A stretch of 64,000 nt of DNA from Mesocentrotus franciscanus. Lineage: Eukaryota; Echinodermata; Echinoidea; Camarodonta; Strongylocentrotidae. Below, piece by piece: positions 10,906 to 22,134 of the stretch (position 1 is the first letter of the stretch; every line of letters starts with the position of its first letter). A program made the position numbers and the translations under genes. The DNA is taken from the NCBI GenBank assembly GCA_037976565.1, contig CP137673.1, positions 7,651,202 through 7,715,201 on the forward strand, in the 5' to 3' direction. A model generated the notes under the pieces. The model saw nothing but the letters and a program-made list of their open reading frames with translations, ran no database searches and was not told the origin of the DNA.

Positions 10906-11077
10906 ATACTAGTACATGTTCAATTAGTGTTAAATCTACAGAAATGAATAATATTTAGGAACAATAGGGTGTTACTCCTGCTCCGAGCCAATGGGGCGAT
11001 TTTACTCAGATTGATTTTTACAGTTCACGTCCTTCTGGCTATGTAAGAGAGAGAAAGAGAACGAGAGAGAGAGAAGA

Positions 11078-11700
11078 GATTCAATTTTATTTCGCAATAT
11101 AAAAATCAAAATATACAAAGTAACGGTAAATGTTAACTATGTTTACGGAGGTTATATGCGGGGCTTTCCATGAAGGTTGCGAAAACCTATGAAGTTAGCT
11201 TGCCCATTACAGAATGAAAAACAAACAGAAAGAAATACAAAATATTATAAGCACACATCAATAAATTAAGTAAAATAAGCAAAGTACAAACACTTCGACT
11301 ATCTATAAGACAAGAGAAAGTGAAATAGAGAAGAACAAAAATTAAGGGGGAAAGGAAAAGAAAACGACAATGAAAGGGGGTTCAGATATGAAAAATCAAC
11401 AACTGATGATTAATAATTATTTAGTATTAAGATTTTATATTGTTTTCTAAAGGAAGATATGAATTGTGATTTCGTTATTACTTGGGAATCATATTCCACT
11501 GTTTAGGACCTAGATAACTCATTGATTTAGCTTCATAACTAGACTTAACAGACCATAAATGAAATTTGTTGGAAAATCGTGTATTATAATTATGAATTTG
11601 ACTATTATATTGAAAGAGGTCTGAAAACAGGGCAGGTAACAACTTATTTTTATATTTGTACATGAACGTTGCAATTTCTTGCTTATATATATCATATATA
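11078..11700 (-). pseudogene. LINE 3' end, minus strand
   Basis: The minus-strand frame at 11478-11663 reads KYKNKLLPALFSDLF, then NYNTRFSNKFHLW and YLGPKQWNMIPK, the CR1/Jockey-group ORF2 C-terminal tail. The 3' side reaches GATTCAATTTTATTTCGC at 11080, the reverse complement of a LINE polyadenylation end. The element is 5'-truncated. GA-rich runs flank it at 11048-11080 and 11730-11755. Confidence 0.7.
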
Positions 11701-12080
11701 TTTAATAATGATAGCTTCCTAAAGCAGAGAAATAGAGAGAGAGAGAGAGAAAGCGAGTGATATTGTAAGTTAGATATCTTGAAATATCATCATTATTATT
11801 ATAATACAGCCCTTTTCTTCTCATTTTGCCTCTCTTTCATTTGTTCAATATTGCTGACGCAGGTTAATATTCATTGAATTCCTTTTATTGAAAAGCGTTT
11901 GCAAAGAGATGGCATTGGAGCAACGACATCGCTAAAAATAGATACATGTAATTCAACAATTATTAGTTATCACATTTCAATGGACACGCATAAACAAAAT
12001 TTATTCAATCGCATCATAAAGATTGCAAAGAGTACCGAAGTGCTAACGTCATACTCGCTCGTCGTTCCGGTTACTGCTTC

Positions 12081-12125
12081 CAGTCGCGGATCCAGGGGCG
12101 AGCGGGCTTGGCCCCCCCCCCAGCC

Positions 12126-12164
<39 letters not shown>

Positions 12165-14301
12165 AAAGAAGGGAAAGGGAAAGGGAAAGAGGAGAGGAAG
12201 GGAAAGAAAGAAGAGGAAGAAGAAAAGAAAGGGGAGAAGGAGATGGGGAGGAGGGGGGGGGGGACGAAAGGGCCTTGCCTCCCCGGCTGTTGCCTCCCCC
12301 ATCAAAAAATTAAGAGAGAAGTATGCGTTTGTCGGAGAATGACAAATTCCTAAATTTACAGTCACGCAAGAAATATGCTTATTAAGAGGCCTACATGTCA
12401 GGGCCCGCCGAACGGCGGGGCTCGGGGGCTTCGAGCTCTGCCCCCCCCCCAAATAAAAAAAAGTATATTAAAGATAAATAGAAAGAAAGAATAGTGACCT
12501 GTCAGTGACGGTGTCACAAAATAAGGTATAAAAATGTTTATCTGACCGTGATTAAATGCCTGAATCCCCTTAGCTTCCGGGGGCACTGCCCCCTTGATTC
12601 CACCTAGGGCCCTAAGGCGGGCCCGTGGAAGCTCATTTGAAGGTAATTGAATGCCTAAAACACCTGAGTTTCTGGGTGCTCCGCCCTCGGACCCCACGTC
12701 AATTAGTGTCTTGCCAGTGTCACAAATATTAAGGTTTCAAAAAAATTATCATCTGACAGTAATTAAACGCCTAAAACCCCTGAGCTTTCGGGGGTTCTGC
12801 CCCCTGGACCCAACCAATGACCCTAAGGCCGGCCCCTGGATACTCTTCTGACCGTATTTTAATGCCTAAAACCCTGAGCTTCCGGGGCACCGCCCTGGAC
12901 CCCACGCCAATTAGTGTCCTGCCAGTGTCACAAATAAGGTTTCAAAAAAGTGCTTATCTGACCGTAATTAAACGCATAAAACCCCATTAACTTCCGGGGG
13001 TTCCGCCCCCTGGAGCCCACCAGGCGGACTCCTGGATGCTTATCTGACCGTTATAAAATGCCTAAAACCCCTGAGCCTCTGGGGGCTCCGCCCCCTGGAC
13101 CTCACGCCAAATAGTGTCTTGCCAGAGTCACATAATTTATAAGGTATCAAAATATGCTCATCTGACCGTAATTAAATGCCTAAAACCCTAGGCTTCCAGG
13201 AGCTCCGCCCCCTCGACCCCACCAGGAGCCCGAAGGCCGGCCCCTGAAGCTCATTTGACGGTAATTTAATGCCTAAAACCCTGAGCTTCTGGGGGCTCCG
13301 CCCCGGACCCCATACCAATTAGTGTCCTGTAAGTGTCACAAAAAAGGTATCAAAAAAATGCTCATCTGACCGTAATTAAACGCCTAAAACCCCTGAGCTT
13401 CCGGGGGTTCTGCCCCATCGACCCCACCAGGAGCCCTAAGGCGGGCCCCTGAATGCTTATCTGACCGTAATTAAATGCCTAAAACCCCTGAGCTTCCGGG
13501 GGCTCCACCCCCTGGACCCCTTGCAAATAAGTGTCCTGCCAGTGTCAAAAATAAGGTATCAAAATATGCTCATCTGACCGTAATAAACGCCTAAAACCCT
13601 GAGCTTCGCGGACTCTGCCCCCTGAACCCAACCAATGGCCCTAAGGCGGGCCCCTAGATGCTCATCTGACCGTAATTTATTGCCTAAAACCCCTGAGCTT
13701 CCGGGGGCTCCCCCCCCCCTGGACCCAACGCGAATTAGTGACCTGCCAGTGTCACAAATAAGGTATCGAAATATGCTCATCTGAACGTAATTAAATGCCT
13801 AAAACCCTGAGCTTCCGGGGCTCTGCCCTGGACCCCACCTAGGGCCCTAAGGTCGGCCCCTAGATGCTCATTTGACGGTAATTTAATGCCTAAAACCCCT
13901 GAGCTTCTGGGGGCTCCGCCCCCTGGACCCCACGTCAATTAGTGTCCTGCCAGTGTCACAAATAAGGTATCAAAATATGCTAATCTGACCGTAATTAAAT
14001 GCCCATACCCCCTGAGCTTCCGGGGCTCCACCCCTTGACCCCCGCCGGGGCTTTGCCCCTAGACCCCACGCCAATTTATTCTACGCTCTATACCTGATCG
14101 TAATTACTTTAGCCTTCCCCACCCACTTTGAAAAACGTTCAGCGGGGCCTGCATGTAAGAGTGGGGTGATGAAGATTTTTTGTCTGCCCCCCGAACATTT
14201 TTGCTCATTACGCCACTGCTGGTCACCATTACGTACCAATATTTGGCTCGCATAATTTCAAATTTGGCCCCCCTAAGAAATCCTGGATCCGCGCCTGACT
14301 G
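12081..14301. mobile_element. Composite hAT-like element carrying a dimeric satellite
   Basis: Ends are CAGTCGCGGATCCAGG (12081) and its near inverse CCTGGATCCGCGCCTGACTG (to 14301). Inside, a second terminus CATTACGCCACTG ends at 14218. It is the same tip, with the same inward sequence, as the elements at 17941 and 47833 but in reverse orientation. Between them lie a GA-rich low-complexity block (12125-12260) and the satellite array (12541-14060). The left tip matching 14218 was not found. No transposase frame exists, so it is non-autonomous. An 8-bp target duplication at the outer ends is not evident. Confidence 0.6.
12541..14060 (-). repeat. Alternating ~93/~113-bp dimeric satellite array
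   Basis: The motif TCTGACCGTAATTAAATGCC or a near variant starts at about 12541, 12637, 12750, 12846, 12957, 13043, 13161, 13255, 13365, 13460, 13572, 13664, 13782, 13869 and 13984. Spacings alternate strictly between about 86-96 and 110-118 bp, so two monomer types form a ~206-bp higher-order unit repeated seven times. All monomers share a GC-rich hairpin core (GGGGGCTCCGCCCCCTGGAC). One type then carries GCCAATTAGTGTCCTGCC and the other CCTAAGGCGGGCCCCT. The same array recurs in opposite orientation at 48.1-49.3 and 50.8-51.0 kb. Confidence 0.85.
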
Positions 14302-15310
14302 GTTCTAAACAACAGAGCCTGCGCATGAGGTTCTCTGCGAAACCATTCAAGCAACGGGTAGGAGCAGGGCGAATTCAATTAATGTTTGGGGCTGGTGTGA
14401 TCACCACACCATTGTTTAGCACAAAATTGTTTGGAACCAGCAACATCGACGACTAGGCCCGTATGACGTCACACTTCGGTACTCTATAGAAAGAATGTAC
14501 AGGGGCATTTTCAAAGTACGTAGGCGTCGATTTTAAACAGGACGTTTAGGAAAATTGGCAGCGAAATAGGCATCTACAAAATTCCAGTGGAAAATCTATT
14601 ACAAACTAGTATATTTCAGCCTTTATTTCCTAAAGCCTGGTCGGTACATTATCATACCTTCTGAATTACATTATGCTTTAGTATACCGATTTCAAGTACT
14701 CGTGAAGAGAATACTGCATCATGCGAGCTGTTTTTGTTGTTGTCTTTTCTTTCTAATAGAAACTAATATGCGAGATCAAGAGGAAGCGAGCGAAATAAAT
14801 AATACAACATTAAGGAGTTTATGCGGACAATAATTACAGAACGGGTGCAAAGTCTTTTTATCTTTTAAAAAGAAAGTTCAGTGACGGGGGTGCAACTGAA
14901 ATGCACGTGAGAACAATAAATCTATTTTTAGGGATGTCGTTTCTCTCATGCTATCTCTTTGCAAATGCTGTACATTAAAATGAGTCAATGAATGTTAACC
15001 TGCGTTTGCAACATATTTTGTACGAAGAAAAGTGACCTAGTCGTTTTACGGATTACGTCATTATTACGTCAACGATGATCATTATCATTACAATCCTAAG
15101 GTGTGGGCCTATATTGCTTGGTAGATTATTCATGTATGCTCAAGTATTTAATGCGAGGTCACATTGCTCCGCCGGAAACGGAAATATTGTTCAGGAAGAT
15201 ATACTCAGCCATTTTAAAGCAACATACTTATTGGGCTTGATTGTTGGCCTCTCCTACGATGACGAAATTTCCCAAACTGAGGTGAAATGATTTTCCCTTT
15301 CTTTTTTTTT
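14302..15310. other. Non-coding, nothing recognised
   Basis: No gene or clear repeat seen. A 71-codon open frame at 15075-15290 has no recognisable motif and no splice or start context that I would trust. Confidence 0.45.
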
Positions 15311-15319
15311 TCTGCCTGA

Positions 15320-16400
15320 TGTACCCATACAGATTAGGAGAACAGAGGATGTTGGAAAGTGTACAAAGACGTGGAACAAAGATTATGTCTTAGAAAGTTA
15401 TCATACCAGGTGTGCTTGACAAATCTCAAATGACCAACTCTTGTTCACATGCGTAGAGGGGGGTTCTAGAACACCTACCCCCTGGACATCCGCCCCCCGG
15501 ATAACCACCCCCAGTCAACTACACCTAGGACAACTACCCCCTAGGACAAATACCCCCTAGGGCAACCACCCTCTAGGACGACTACCCCGGGACAACTACC
15601 CCGGACAACTACCCCGGACAACTACCCTAGGACAACTCCCCCGGACAACTACCCCCAGACAACTACCCCTAGGACAACTACCCCCGGACAACTACCCCCT
15701 AGGATAGTTGTCGTAGGGGGTGTTGTCTGGAAGTAGTTGTCCGGGGGTAGTTTTCGTAGGGGGTAGTTGTCCGGGGTAGTTGTCCTAGCCGGTAGTTGTC
15801 CTAGGGTTAGTTGTATGGGGGTAGTTGTCCGGGGTAGTCGTCCTAGAGGGTGTTGCCCTAGGGGTAGTTGTCCTATAGGTAGTTGTCCTATAGGGTAGTT
15901 GTCCTAGGGGTAGTTGACTGGGGGTGGCTATCCGGGGGGTGGATGTCCAGGGGGTAGGTGTCCGGATACGGAAGGGGGGACATGATCGACGTGTACAAGT
16001 ACTTGTCATGGCTTGTACACTGTGCAAGAGATTCCCTTTAAGATGAGTAGGCCGAGTGAAGACAGAACTATAGAGGTCACTCTAAAAACTGGAAAAAATA
16101 TTCAAGGCTAGATATTAGGAAATACTTTGTTAGCAATAGAGTTGTGGAGCTGTGGAACAGTCTCCCAGAAAACGTGGTGTCAGTTGATTCGGTCAACTCG
16201 TTTAAGAATAGACTTGATAGTCACTGGTCAAAGAATCCAAGCCTTCTGTATGAGCCGGTCTAGGTGTTGTCTGTTAATATTGTCTCATGTTAGCACACAA
16301 TCTCCTCCCTTCACAAATAGCAGTAACCAAGAATCCTGGATCGATGAACAGGCTTAGACCTACAACATCGTTGGATTAAAGTAAAGTCAAGTAAAGTAAT
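15320..16400 (+). pseudogene. LINE ORF2 C-terminal region, interrupted by a foldback element
   Basis: The left part gives YPYRLGEQRMLESVQRRGTK and, after a frameshift, PTLVHMRRG. The right part resumes with GDMIDVYKYL from about 15978, then SNRVVELWNSLPENVVSVD and VNSFKNRLDSHW before a stop. Together these are the conserved RT thumb and C-terminal tail of a CR1/Rex-type LINE. The two parts join in order across 15462-15969, showing the foldback element inserted into the LINE. The 3' tail at about 16385 carries an AAGTAAAGTAA microsatellite. Confidence 0.75.
15462..15969. mobile_element. TU-like foldback element 1
   Basis: Two arms of about 240 bp are reverse complements. Each is built of tandem 13-16-bp units of the form GGACAACTACCCCCTA and its variants. 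The outer part of both arms (ACACCTACCCCCTGGACATC) matches closely, and the centre lies near 15705. It begins GGTTC and ends GATAC, the same boundaries as the element at 16764. Sea urchin TU elements are described as having long inverted repeats with an outer domain of short tandem units, and this fits that plan. It splits a LINE, and G-rich TAGAGGGG / GGAAGGGG on its sides may be an imperfect 8-bp target duplication. Confidence 0.75.
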
Positions 16401-16763
16401 ACCACGAGGTAACTACATGCCCTTTCCTGCACTTCCCAAAGTAGGCCTAAGGTTCTTAAAGCAATTATTTTTTTATATAGAAAAGGTAACTAACATGGTT
16501 TAAAGAAGCCATTTTGGGGCATTATTTTGTTGTCGGTGGAAAACTGCAAAGGAACCACTCACGCAAAAACAAAATGTACAATGTCATCCACTCATTTAAG
16601 AAATGGCACATGTCTTTGGGATGATGTAAATTGATTAATTTTAGGGCACATTGTTTGATTCCACTGCGTAAGACGTGTAAAAGGGATTTAGGGGTACTTT
16701 TTCGCAGGAGGATTTCTTGCTATTGGAAATTAATAAAAATCCGTTCTTGTATAACGCATAACA

Positions 16764-17174
16764 GGTTCAATATAGGACAATTACCCCCTGGGCAATCACC
16801 CCGGCCAGTTACCAGCGGGACAATTACCCCCCTCGAGGACAATTCCCCTTCCCCCATCGAAAATTATCCCTTGGAAAATCAACCCACCCCATGCAGGGCA
16901 ATCACCCCCTGCTTGTAATAAAACCAACTTATTAGGGTGGACTTTCCCTTTAATGAAGAGGGGAGGGTAATTTTCAGGGGTGTATTTGTCCTCGGGGTGG
17001 TTGTCCTTGGTTGTCCTTGGGGGTATTTGTCCTCGGGGTAATTGACCTTGGGGTAATCGTCTTTGGGGAGGGTAATTGTCATAGAGGGTAATTTTCCGGG
17101 GGTAATTGTCCTCGGGGGTAGTTTTCAGGGGGTAATTTTCCGGGGTGATTGTCCAGGGGTAATTGTCCTGATAC
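16764..17174. mobile_element. TU-like foldback element 2
   Basis: The left arm has AGGACAATTACCCCCTGGGC-type units. The right arm has the reverse complement (GGGGTAATTGTCCTCGGGG), again about 15 bp per unit. The boundaries GGTTC … GATAC equal those of the element at 15462, while the unit differs (ACAATTACC against ACAACTACC). The middle, about 16850-16980, is unique sequence. Flanks GCATAACA and GCACATAACA look like a damaged target duplication. Proline/threonine-rich minus-strand frames are artefacts of the repeat. Confidence 0.7.
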
Positions 17175-17261
17175 GCACATAACACATTATGATAACGTCC
17201 CTATACGCGCTTCCGACGAGCTTTGGAAATTATTACCCTAGCTTTAGTTCCGGCAGCCATT

Positions 17262-17342
17262 ATACCAGTTACCCATTTACCTCACCTGGGTGGAGTGTGG
17301 CGAATGTAGATTAATGTCTTGCCAAAGGACATTATTGTGCTG
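17262..17342 (-). repeat. SINE fragment (same family as 60180-60410)
   Basis: The segment TACCCATTTACCTCACCTGG … TGTAGATTAATGTCTTGCCA matches the middle part of the minus-strand SINE at 60180-60410 almost word for word, without its tRNA-like head or AT-rich tail. Confidence 0.65.
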
Positions 17343-17639
17343 CTAATTAAATGCTAAAGTAAGCAATAGATCGGGCACCTTAATTGCTGCACGAATATGA
17401 GTAAACTGTGACCCCTGGTAAATGGTTATACCCCGGCAACAAACTCCCCCTTTTTTGTAAACTCCAACGGCACATAAAAATGCGATTAACCTTCCATTAT
17501 TATTATTTTTTAATTTCAGTTTTATTCGTTTAATTTTGTTTCTTCTTGTCGGCAATTTTGTGGACTAGCTAGTATCCCATCTGGGGAAATCTAGCCGATA
17601 CGCCACTAATACAAGTTGTCCACTGATGATTTTCTGTCA

Positions 17640-20230
17640 CATTAAACGGCAGCTGTTTGAAAAGAGTAAAAGTGGCAAAATGCCTGGGTGTTATGATTGA
17701 CAGGAGTTACGTTGGACGGAACCGGGACGGAACATGTGGAAAAAGTTATTACAACTGCTCAAAAAAAGTGTAATTAAGCGAGCCAAAAGTTATGTTCCAA
17801 CAAGATCTCTGAAACTCTTCTATATAATGATATCGTTCTCCTCATTTTGATTATTGTTCCTCGGTTTGGTTTGAGCGATTTCAAAGACAAATTAACGATT
17901 AAATTACAAAAGGTTCAAAAACGAGCTGCACGTATATAGTCAGTGGCGTAATGAGCAAAAACTTTTGGGGCGTCAGAACAAAATCCGCATCACCACCAAG
18001 TAGCATTGTGCAAGGGCGGCGAAGCGTCTTCCAAAATAGGAGGGGGCAAAACAAAAAAAAATACTTTCTGGAAAAAAGGGGCACCTACAAAGGGAAAAAC
18101 ATACATTGGTATATACCCCTACATCGTCAGGATTGTCAATACACTACCAGGGATGATATCAACATTTGTTTCTTTCTTTACGTGGTACAAGATACTGCTT
18201 AATTAAGCAACATACTTTGCAGTTGGGTGTAATGGTCTGAATATTAATTTTCGAGCGAGCGAAGCGAGTGAGCAAAAATTAAAGATTAGTGAGGTCCCAG
18301 TGCGAAAAATGACATGTTATTAAGAAGACAAAAAACAAACCCTGATGAGTATTACGCAAAATCTAATGAAGAAAGACTGAAAAGTTATGTTATAAGTAAC
18401 ATGATTATAACATCTGTAAATGCGAGCGAGCGTAGCGAGCGAGCTCTAGAGAAAATTTAAGAAAAGTAAGCTCTAAATCACCTTTATTAGGGGTGCATGA
18501 TATGAGAAAGGAAAAGTAGGCACTTATCAAAAGGAAAAAGGAAAGTTATTAGAAAAGAAAAGGTGCTCGTGTCAAAGGAAAAAAAGGCAGTTATCAGAGG
18601 TGAAAATGGCACTTCGTGCACCTGAAAAGGAACACTCAACAGAGATGAAAAAGGCACCTGTGAGAATGGAAATGGGGAATCTGTCGAAGGAAAAGGGCAC
18701 CTATCAGATTTTAATAGGGGCATTTATCAGATGTTAAAAGAGGCATTTGAAAAGGGAGGGGCTCATATAAAAACGGAAAAGGGGCACTTATCCGAAAGAA
18801 AAATGGTACTTATTAGAAAGGAAAGGCAACATAAAAGAGGCACTTATCAGAGGTGAAAAGTGGCATTTAAGAGAAAGGGAAGGGGGTTCTTATTAAGAAG
18901 GAAAAAGTACACTAATTAAAAAGGAAAAGGGGCAGGAGTCAAAATAAAAAGGGCAAAGATATCAGAGGTGAAAAGGAGAATGTCTCGCCCCTGAAAAGAC
19001 ATACTCACCAAAAGGACAGTTATTAGAAAAGAAAAGGGGCACTTGACCTATGTAAAAATGGGCTTTTGGGGGTACCTGAACAAGTAGGGGCACAGAGTCC
19101 CCCAAATCGGGAGTGCCGCCTCTGGCATAATGGGCAAAAGTGAAAGAAAAACCCGAAAATCATGTCATTTCAGCAACATTTGTATATCACTGGTATCGAA
19201 TTACAAATAAACCACGTTTGAATTGTATTTGGGGTCACCTGCCCCCAAGCCCCATCAGTACGTCCGCCAGTGCATGTAGTGCTGGGAGAAGGATTTGAAG
19301 TATCGTAAAATGATATGTTTAGTCGCTTAGGATGGATGCCTATTCAGACACCTTTCCAGTTTGGACGTGCAGTGATGATGCCTTGTCTATTAAATCAATG
19401 CATGGCACCGACATACTTTTAAAAAGATTAACGTATTAACGTCATGTCAGTTCACTACATGATCACAACACAAGACATGCTGTAAGGGATGCAATGCGTG
19501 TACCTAAATTTAAGACGGACACGTATCAACTTAGTCCTTTAATTTCTGGAATTAGAGTATGGAACCAACTTGAGAGTTCTATCAAGACGTCTACTTTGAA
19601 CAGTTATAACCACACTCCAAAAGCCCTCTTATCTGCAGATGACGCGTGTAAGTGAACTTTTGTGTTTTTTTCGTGCGACTTAAGCTAACCAATTTTTACT
19701 ATTTGCAAAATTATTAAACTTGGTTGACATGGTTAACTTTATATCATGTATACATACATGTAATGTATCAATTTTCAGCTTGTAAACAACCAAAGTGTTT
19801 CATTAAAGAGCAATCGAATGTAAATATGTATATAACAATTTTGGTATCCCGTGTGTTAAGCTTTATCAGATTATTAAAAAATGTACGTTTTAATCATTTT
19901 TGTCTTTCTTTTAAATACGTGGTTATCACCTATTCTTTATTTTATTTTCATTTTATTTTATTTTCATGTTGAATTGTATTTTCTATTGAAATTGAAAATC
20001 CATTCACATATTTCTTTTAAATGATCAAGGATACTTCTTGAATGATCAGTTATTTCATGAGGATACCAATCAATATGTATTATAACTGTGTATAATTATG
20101 CTTGTGTATTTATCTATTTTGTTTTTGCTGCTGTTATTTGTTTTTATTCTTATCAAACAGGGCCTCATGGAAGACCACAATATTGGTGATATGTGCCACC
20201 CTGTATAAACATCAAAAATAAATAAAAGTA
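17640..20230 (+). pseudogene. LINE ORF2 3' half, interrupted by a hAT-like element
   Basis: Upstream of 17940 the frames carry KCLGVMIDR, then KSYVPTRSLKLFY and, in shifted frames, an HFDYCSSVWFE-like block and QKVQKRAAR. Downstream of 19280 they resume with VLGEGFEVS, LGWMPIQT, a shifted NTRHAVRDAMRVPKF block and GIRVWNQLESSIKTSTLNSY. This is the conserved CR1/L2-group order, cut by the insertion at 17941-19272. The 3' UTR includes AAACAGGGCCTCATGGAAGA, and an AATAAATAAAAG tail ends near 20230. Many frameshifts and stops make it an old copy. Confidence 0.75.
17941..19272 (+). mobile_element. hAT-like element with internal GGGGCAC minisatellite
   Basis: It starts CAGTGGCGTAATGAGCAAAA and ends GTACGTCCGCCAGTG. 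The flanking octamers TATATAGT (17933-17940) and CATGTAGT (19273-19280) agree at 6 of 8 positions, in line with the 8-bp target duplications of hAT transposons. The left end equals that of the 47833 element, and the right end matches the inner terminus at 51353. The interior is non-coding. About 18480-19050 is a degenerate ~30-bp minisatellite around AAAAGGGGCACTTATCAGA, replacing the dimeric satellite of the other copies. It lies inside a LINE. Confidence 0.75.
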
Positions 20231-20474
20231 AATTAATAAATAAATGAACAACGCGTCCTCCATAATCTTTAATTAGGTAAAACGATTGATAACAAATCCC
20301 ACAGTAGGCCTACATAAGTCTATCGGTCGGCTATGATTTCGTTGTTGTTGGCAAAAGCCTATAATTATTTCTTCTGTACCTTTTGTTGTGGCTTTAAAAA
20401 AATCACTTTTAAGAGGATGGGACACAGAAAAAGAGTTTAATTTCGATCCAACTTGAAGCAAACAATATAAAAAC

Positions 20475-20974
20475 NNNNNNNNNNNNNNNNNNNNNNNNNN
20501 NNNNNNNNNNNNNNNNNNNNNNNNNNNNNNNNNNNNNNNNNNNNNNNNNNNNNNNNNNNNNNNNNNNNNNNNNNNNNNNNNNNNNNNNNNNNNNNNNNNN
20601 NNNNNNNNNNNNNNNNNNNNNNNNNNNNNNNNNNNNNNNNNNNNNNNNNNNNNNNNNNNNNNNNNNNNNNNNNNNNNNNNNNNNNNNNNNNNNNNNNNNN
20701 NNNNNNNNNNNNNNNNNNNNNNNNNNNNNNNNNNNNNNNNNNNNNNNNNNNNNNNNNNNNNNNNNNNNNNNNNNNNNNNNNNNNNNNNNNNNNNNNNNNN
20801 NNNNNNNNNNNNNNNNNNNNNNNNNNNNNNNNNNNNNNNNNNNNNNNNNNNNNNNNNNNNNNNNNNNNNNNNNNNNNNNNNNNNNNNNNNNNNNNNNNNN
20901 NNNNNNNNNNNNNNNNNNNNNNNNNNNNNNNNNNNNNNNNNNNNNNNNNNNNNNNNNNNNNNNNNNNNNNNNNN
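20475..20974. other. Assembly gap of exactly 500 N
   Basis: A run of 500 N, a placeholder length, so the true distance is unknown. The right edge of the gap falls inside a TTAA-type element. Confidence 0.99.
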
Positions 20975-21024
20975 TTGGAATTTAACCTTTCATGTTTTTG
21001 GCCTGCAGATGGGACATAGTATGT
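20975..21024. mobile_element. Right end of a TTAA-type element (family A, copy 3)
   Basis: TTGGAATTTAACC … GGCCTGCAGATGGGACATAG followed by TATGT and TTAA matches the termini of the elements at 29960-30337 and 38627-39543. The left portion is lost in the gap. Confidence 0.6.
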
Positions 21025-21029
21025 TTAAG

Positions 21030-22130
21030 TAAAAGAAAAATTAGGATTTCAAACTTTTAATTTTTTAATTTTTTTTTTCCTTGAAATCTACCAAACTATT
21101 TTTTCTTGGTGCATCAACATTGAAATTTGCAACAAATTTTATTGGAAATCTAGTGGTTGCACATGCATACAAGGAATACAAATTGTCACCCGAATTGATT
21201 GATTTGTGCAACTCTCAATTATGACTGGATAACATGGTTAGATATTATGATTTAACTTTTCTTGTATCAAAGCTTTTTTTGTTCTCTTATTGGCCGTTGC
21301 TATAATGATCCTCCAAAAAATAAGGCAAGTCGCTAAAGCGTAAATTACCCTGCTTACATAGTTGGATCTAGACTAGACCTATAGCTAGGGTCTAGATCTA
21401 CATATTTGTTTAGCCATTTTCCTATATTGTCCACAAAGCTTATGAATTTTGCATGTTTTATGGCAATTTTTGCTCAGTAAAATATTTGTCAGTGTAAAAT
21501 GTAAATATGTATCTCTTGGCGCATGCCATCATAGTGTTCAGGTTGTCGACAAAGGAGGGGTGAATTTGACTATGAAACCTGTGGGGTTTCTCAAACAGTC
21601 ATAAGTCTAAGTTTGTTGACATATCCCATAGAAACGTGTGTAATTCTATAACACACAGATGGATGAGGGGCTGGGGCTGCTCCCAGATTTTCAAGAATAT
21701 AATGATATGATATGTTTAACTTTAACATGAAAATGTAAAAGGATAATTCTAGTTTCTAGACTTTGAACAGGTAGGTTGAATGGATGTGCGAAGCAAGCCC
21801 TACATGTATGAGACAGTTCAATGTATTGCTAAATTACTCGGGATAAATCAATTAAATTTTCAGATTGGTATGAACAGATACAAATGTAGAGCAATGTCAA
21901 ATAGGCCTAATAAAATATTAAATGTGAAAAGGTAACCCACAGTGTGAGTAACTTTTAAAAACCTTATATCTTGCCATGGTATTTAAACAAGTCAACGCAA
22001 AGCGTAGCATCCCTCGCAGGGTACAAATTATGGCCTATATATGTCAGAACAAGTTACTTTCATTAGACTATACTATCATATTACCAGGCAGGAAGTTAAC
22101 CACATTTTCACATATATAATTAGGTGTTTT
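21030..22130. other. Non-coding, nothing recognised
   Basis: AT-rich sequence with no gene-like frame and no recognised repeat. Confidence 0.5.
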
Positions 22131-22134
22131 TGCA

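Noticed and set aside
11970..12452. 160-codon minus-strand and 147-codon plus-strand frames
   Set aside because: Both run through a GA-rich simple repeat and contain no domain.
15455..17180. CRISPR-like array of short units
   Set aside because: Units are contiguous, without unique spacers, and occur as inverted arms in a eukaryotic genome; they are foldback-element arms.
15785..17185. Pro/Thr/Asn-rich minus-strand open frames
   Set aside because: They are translations of the ~15-bp foldback units.
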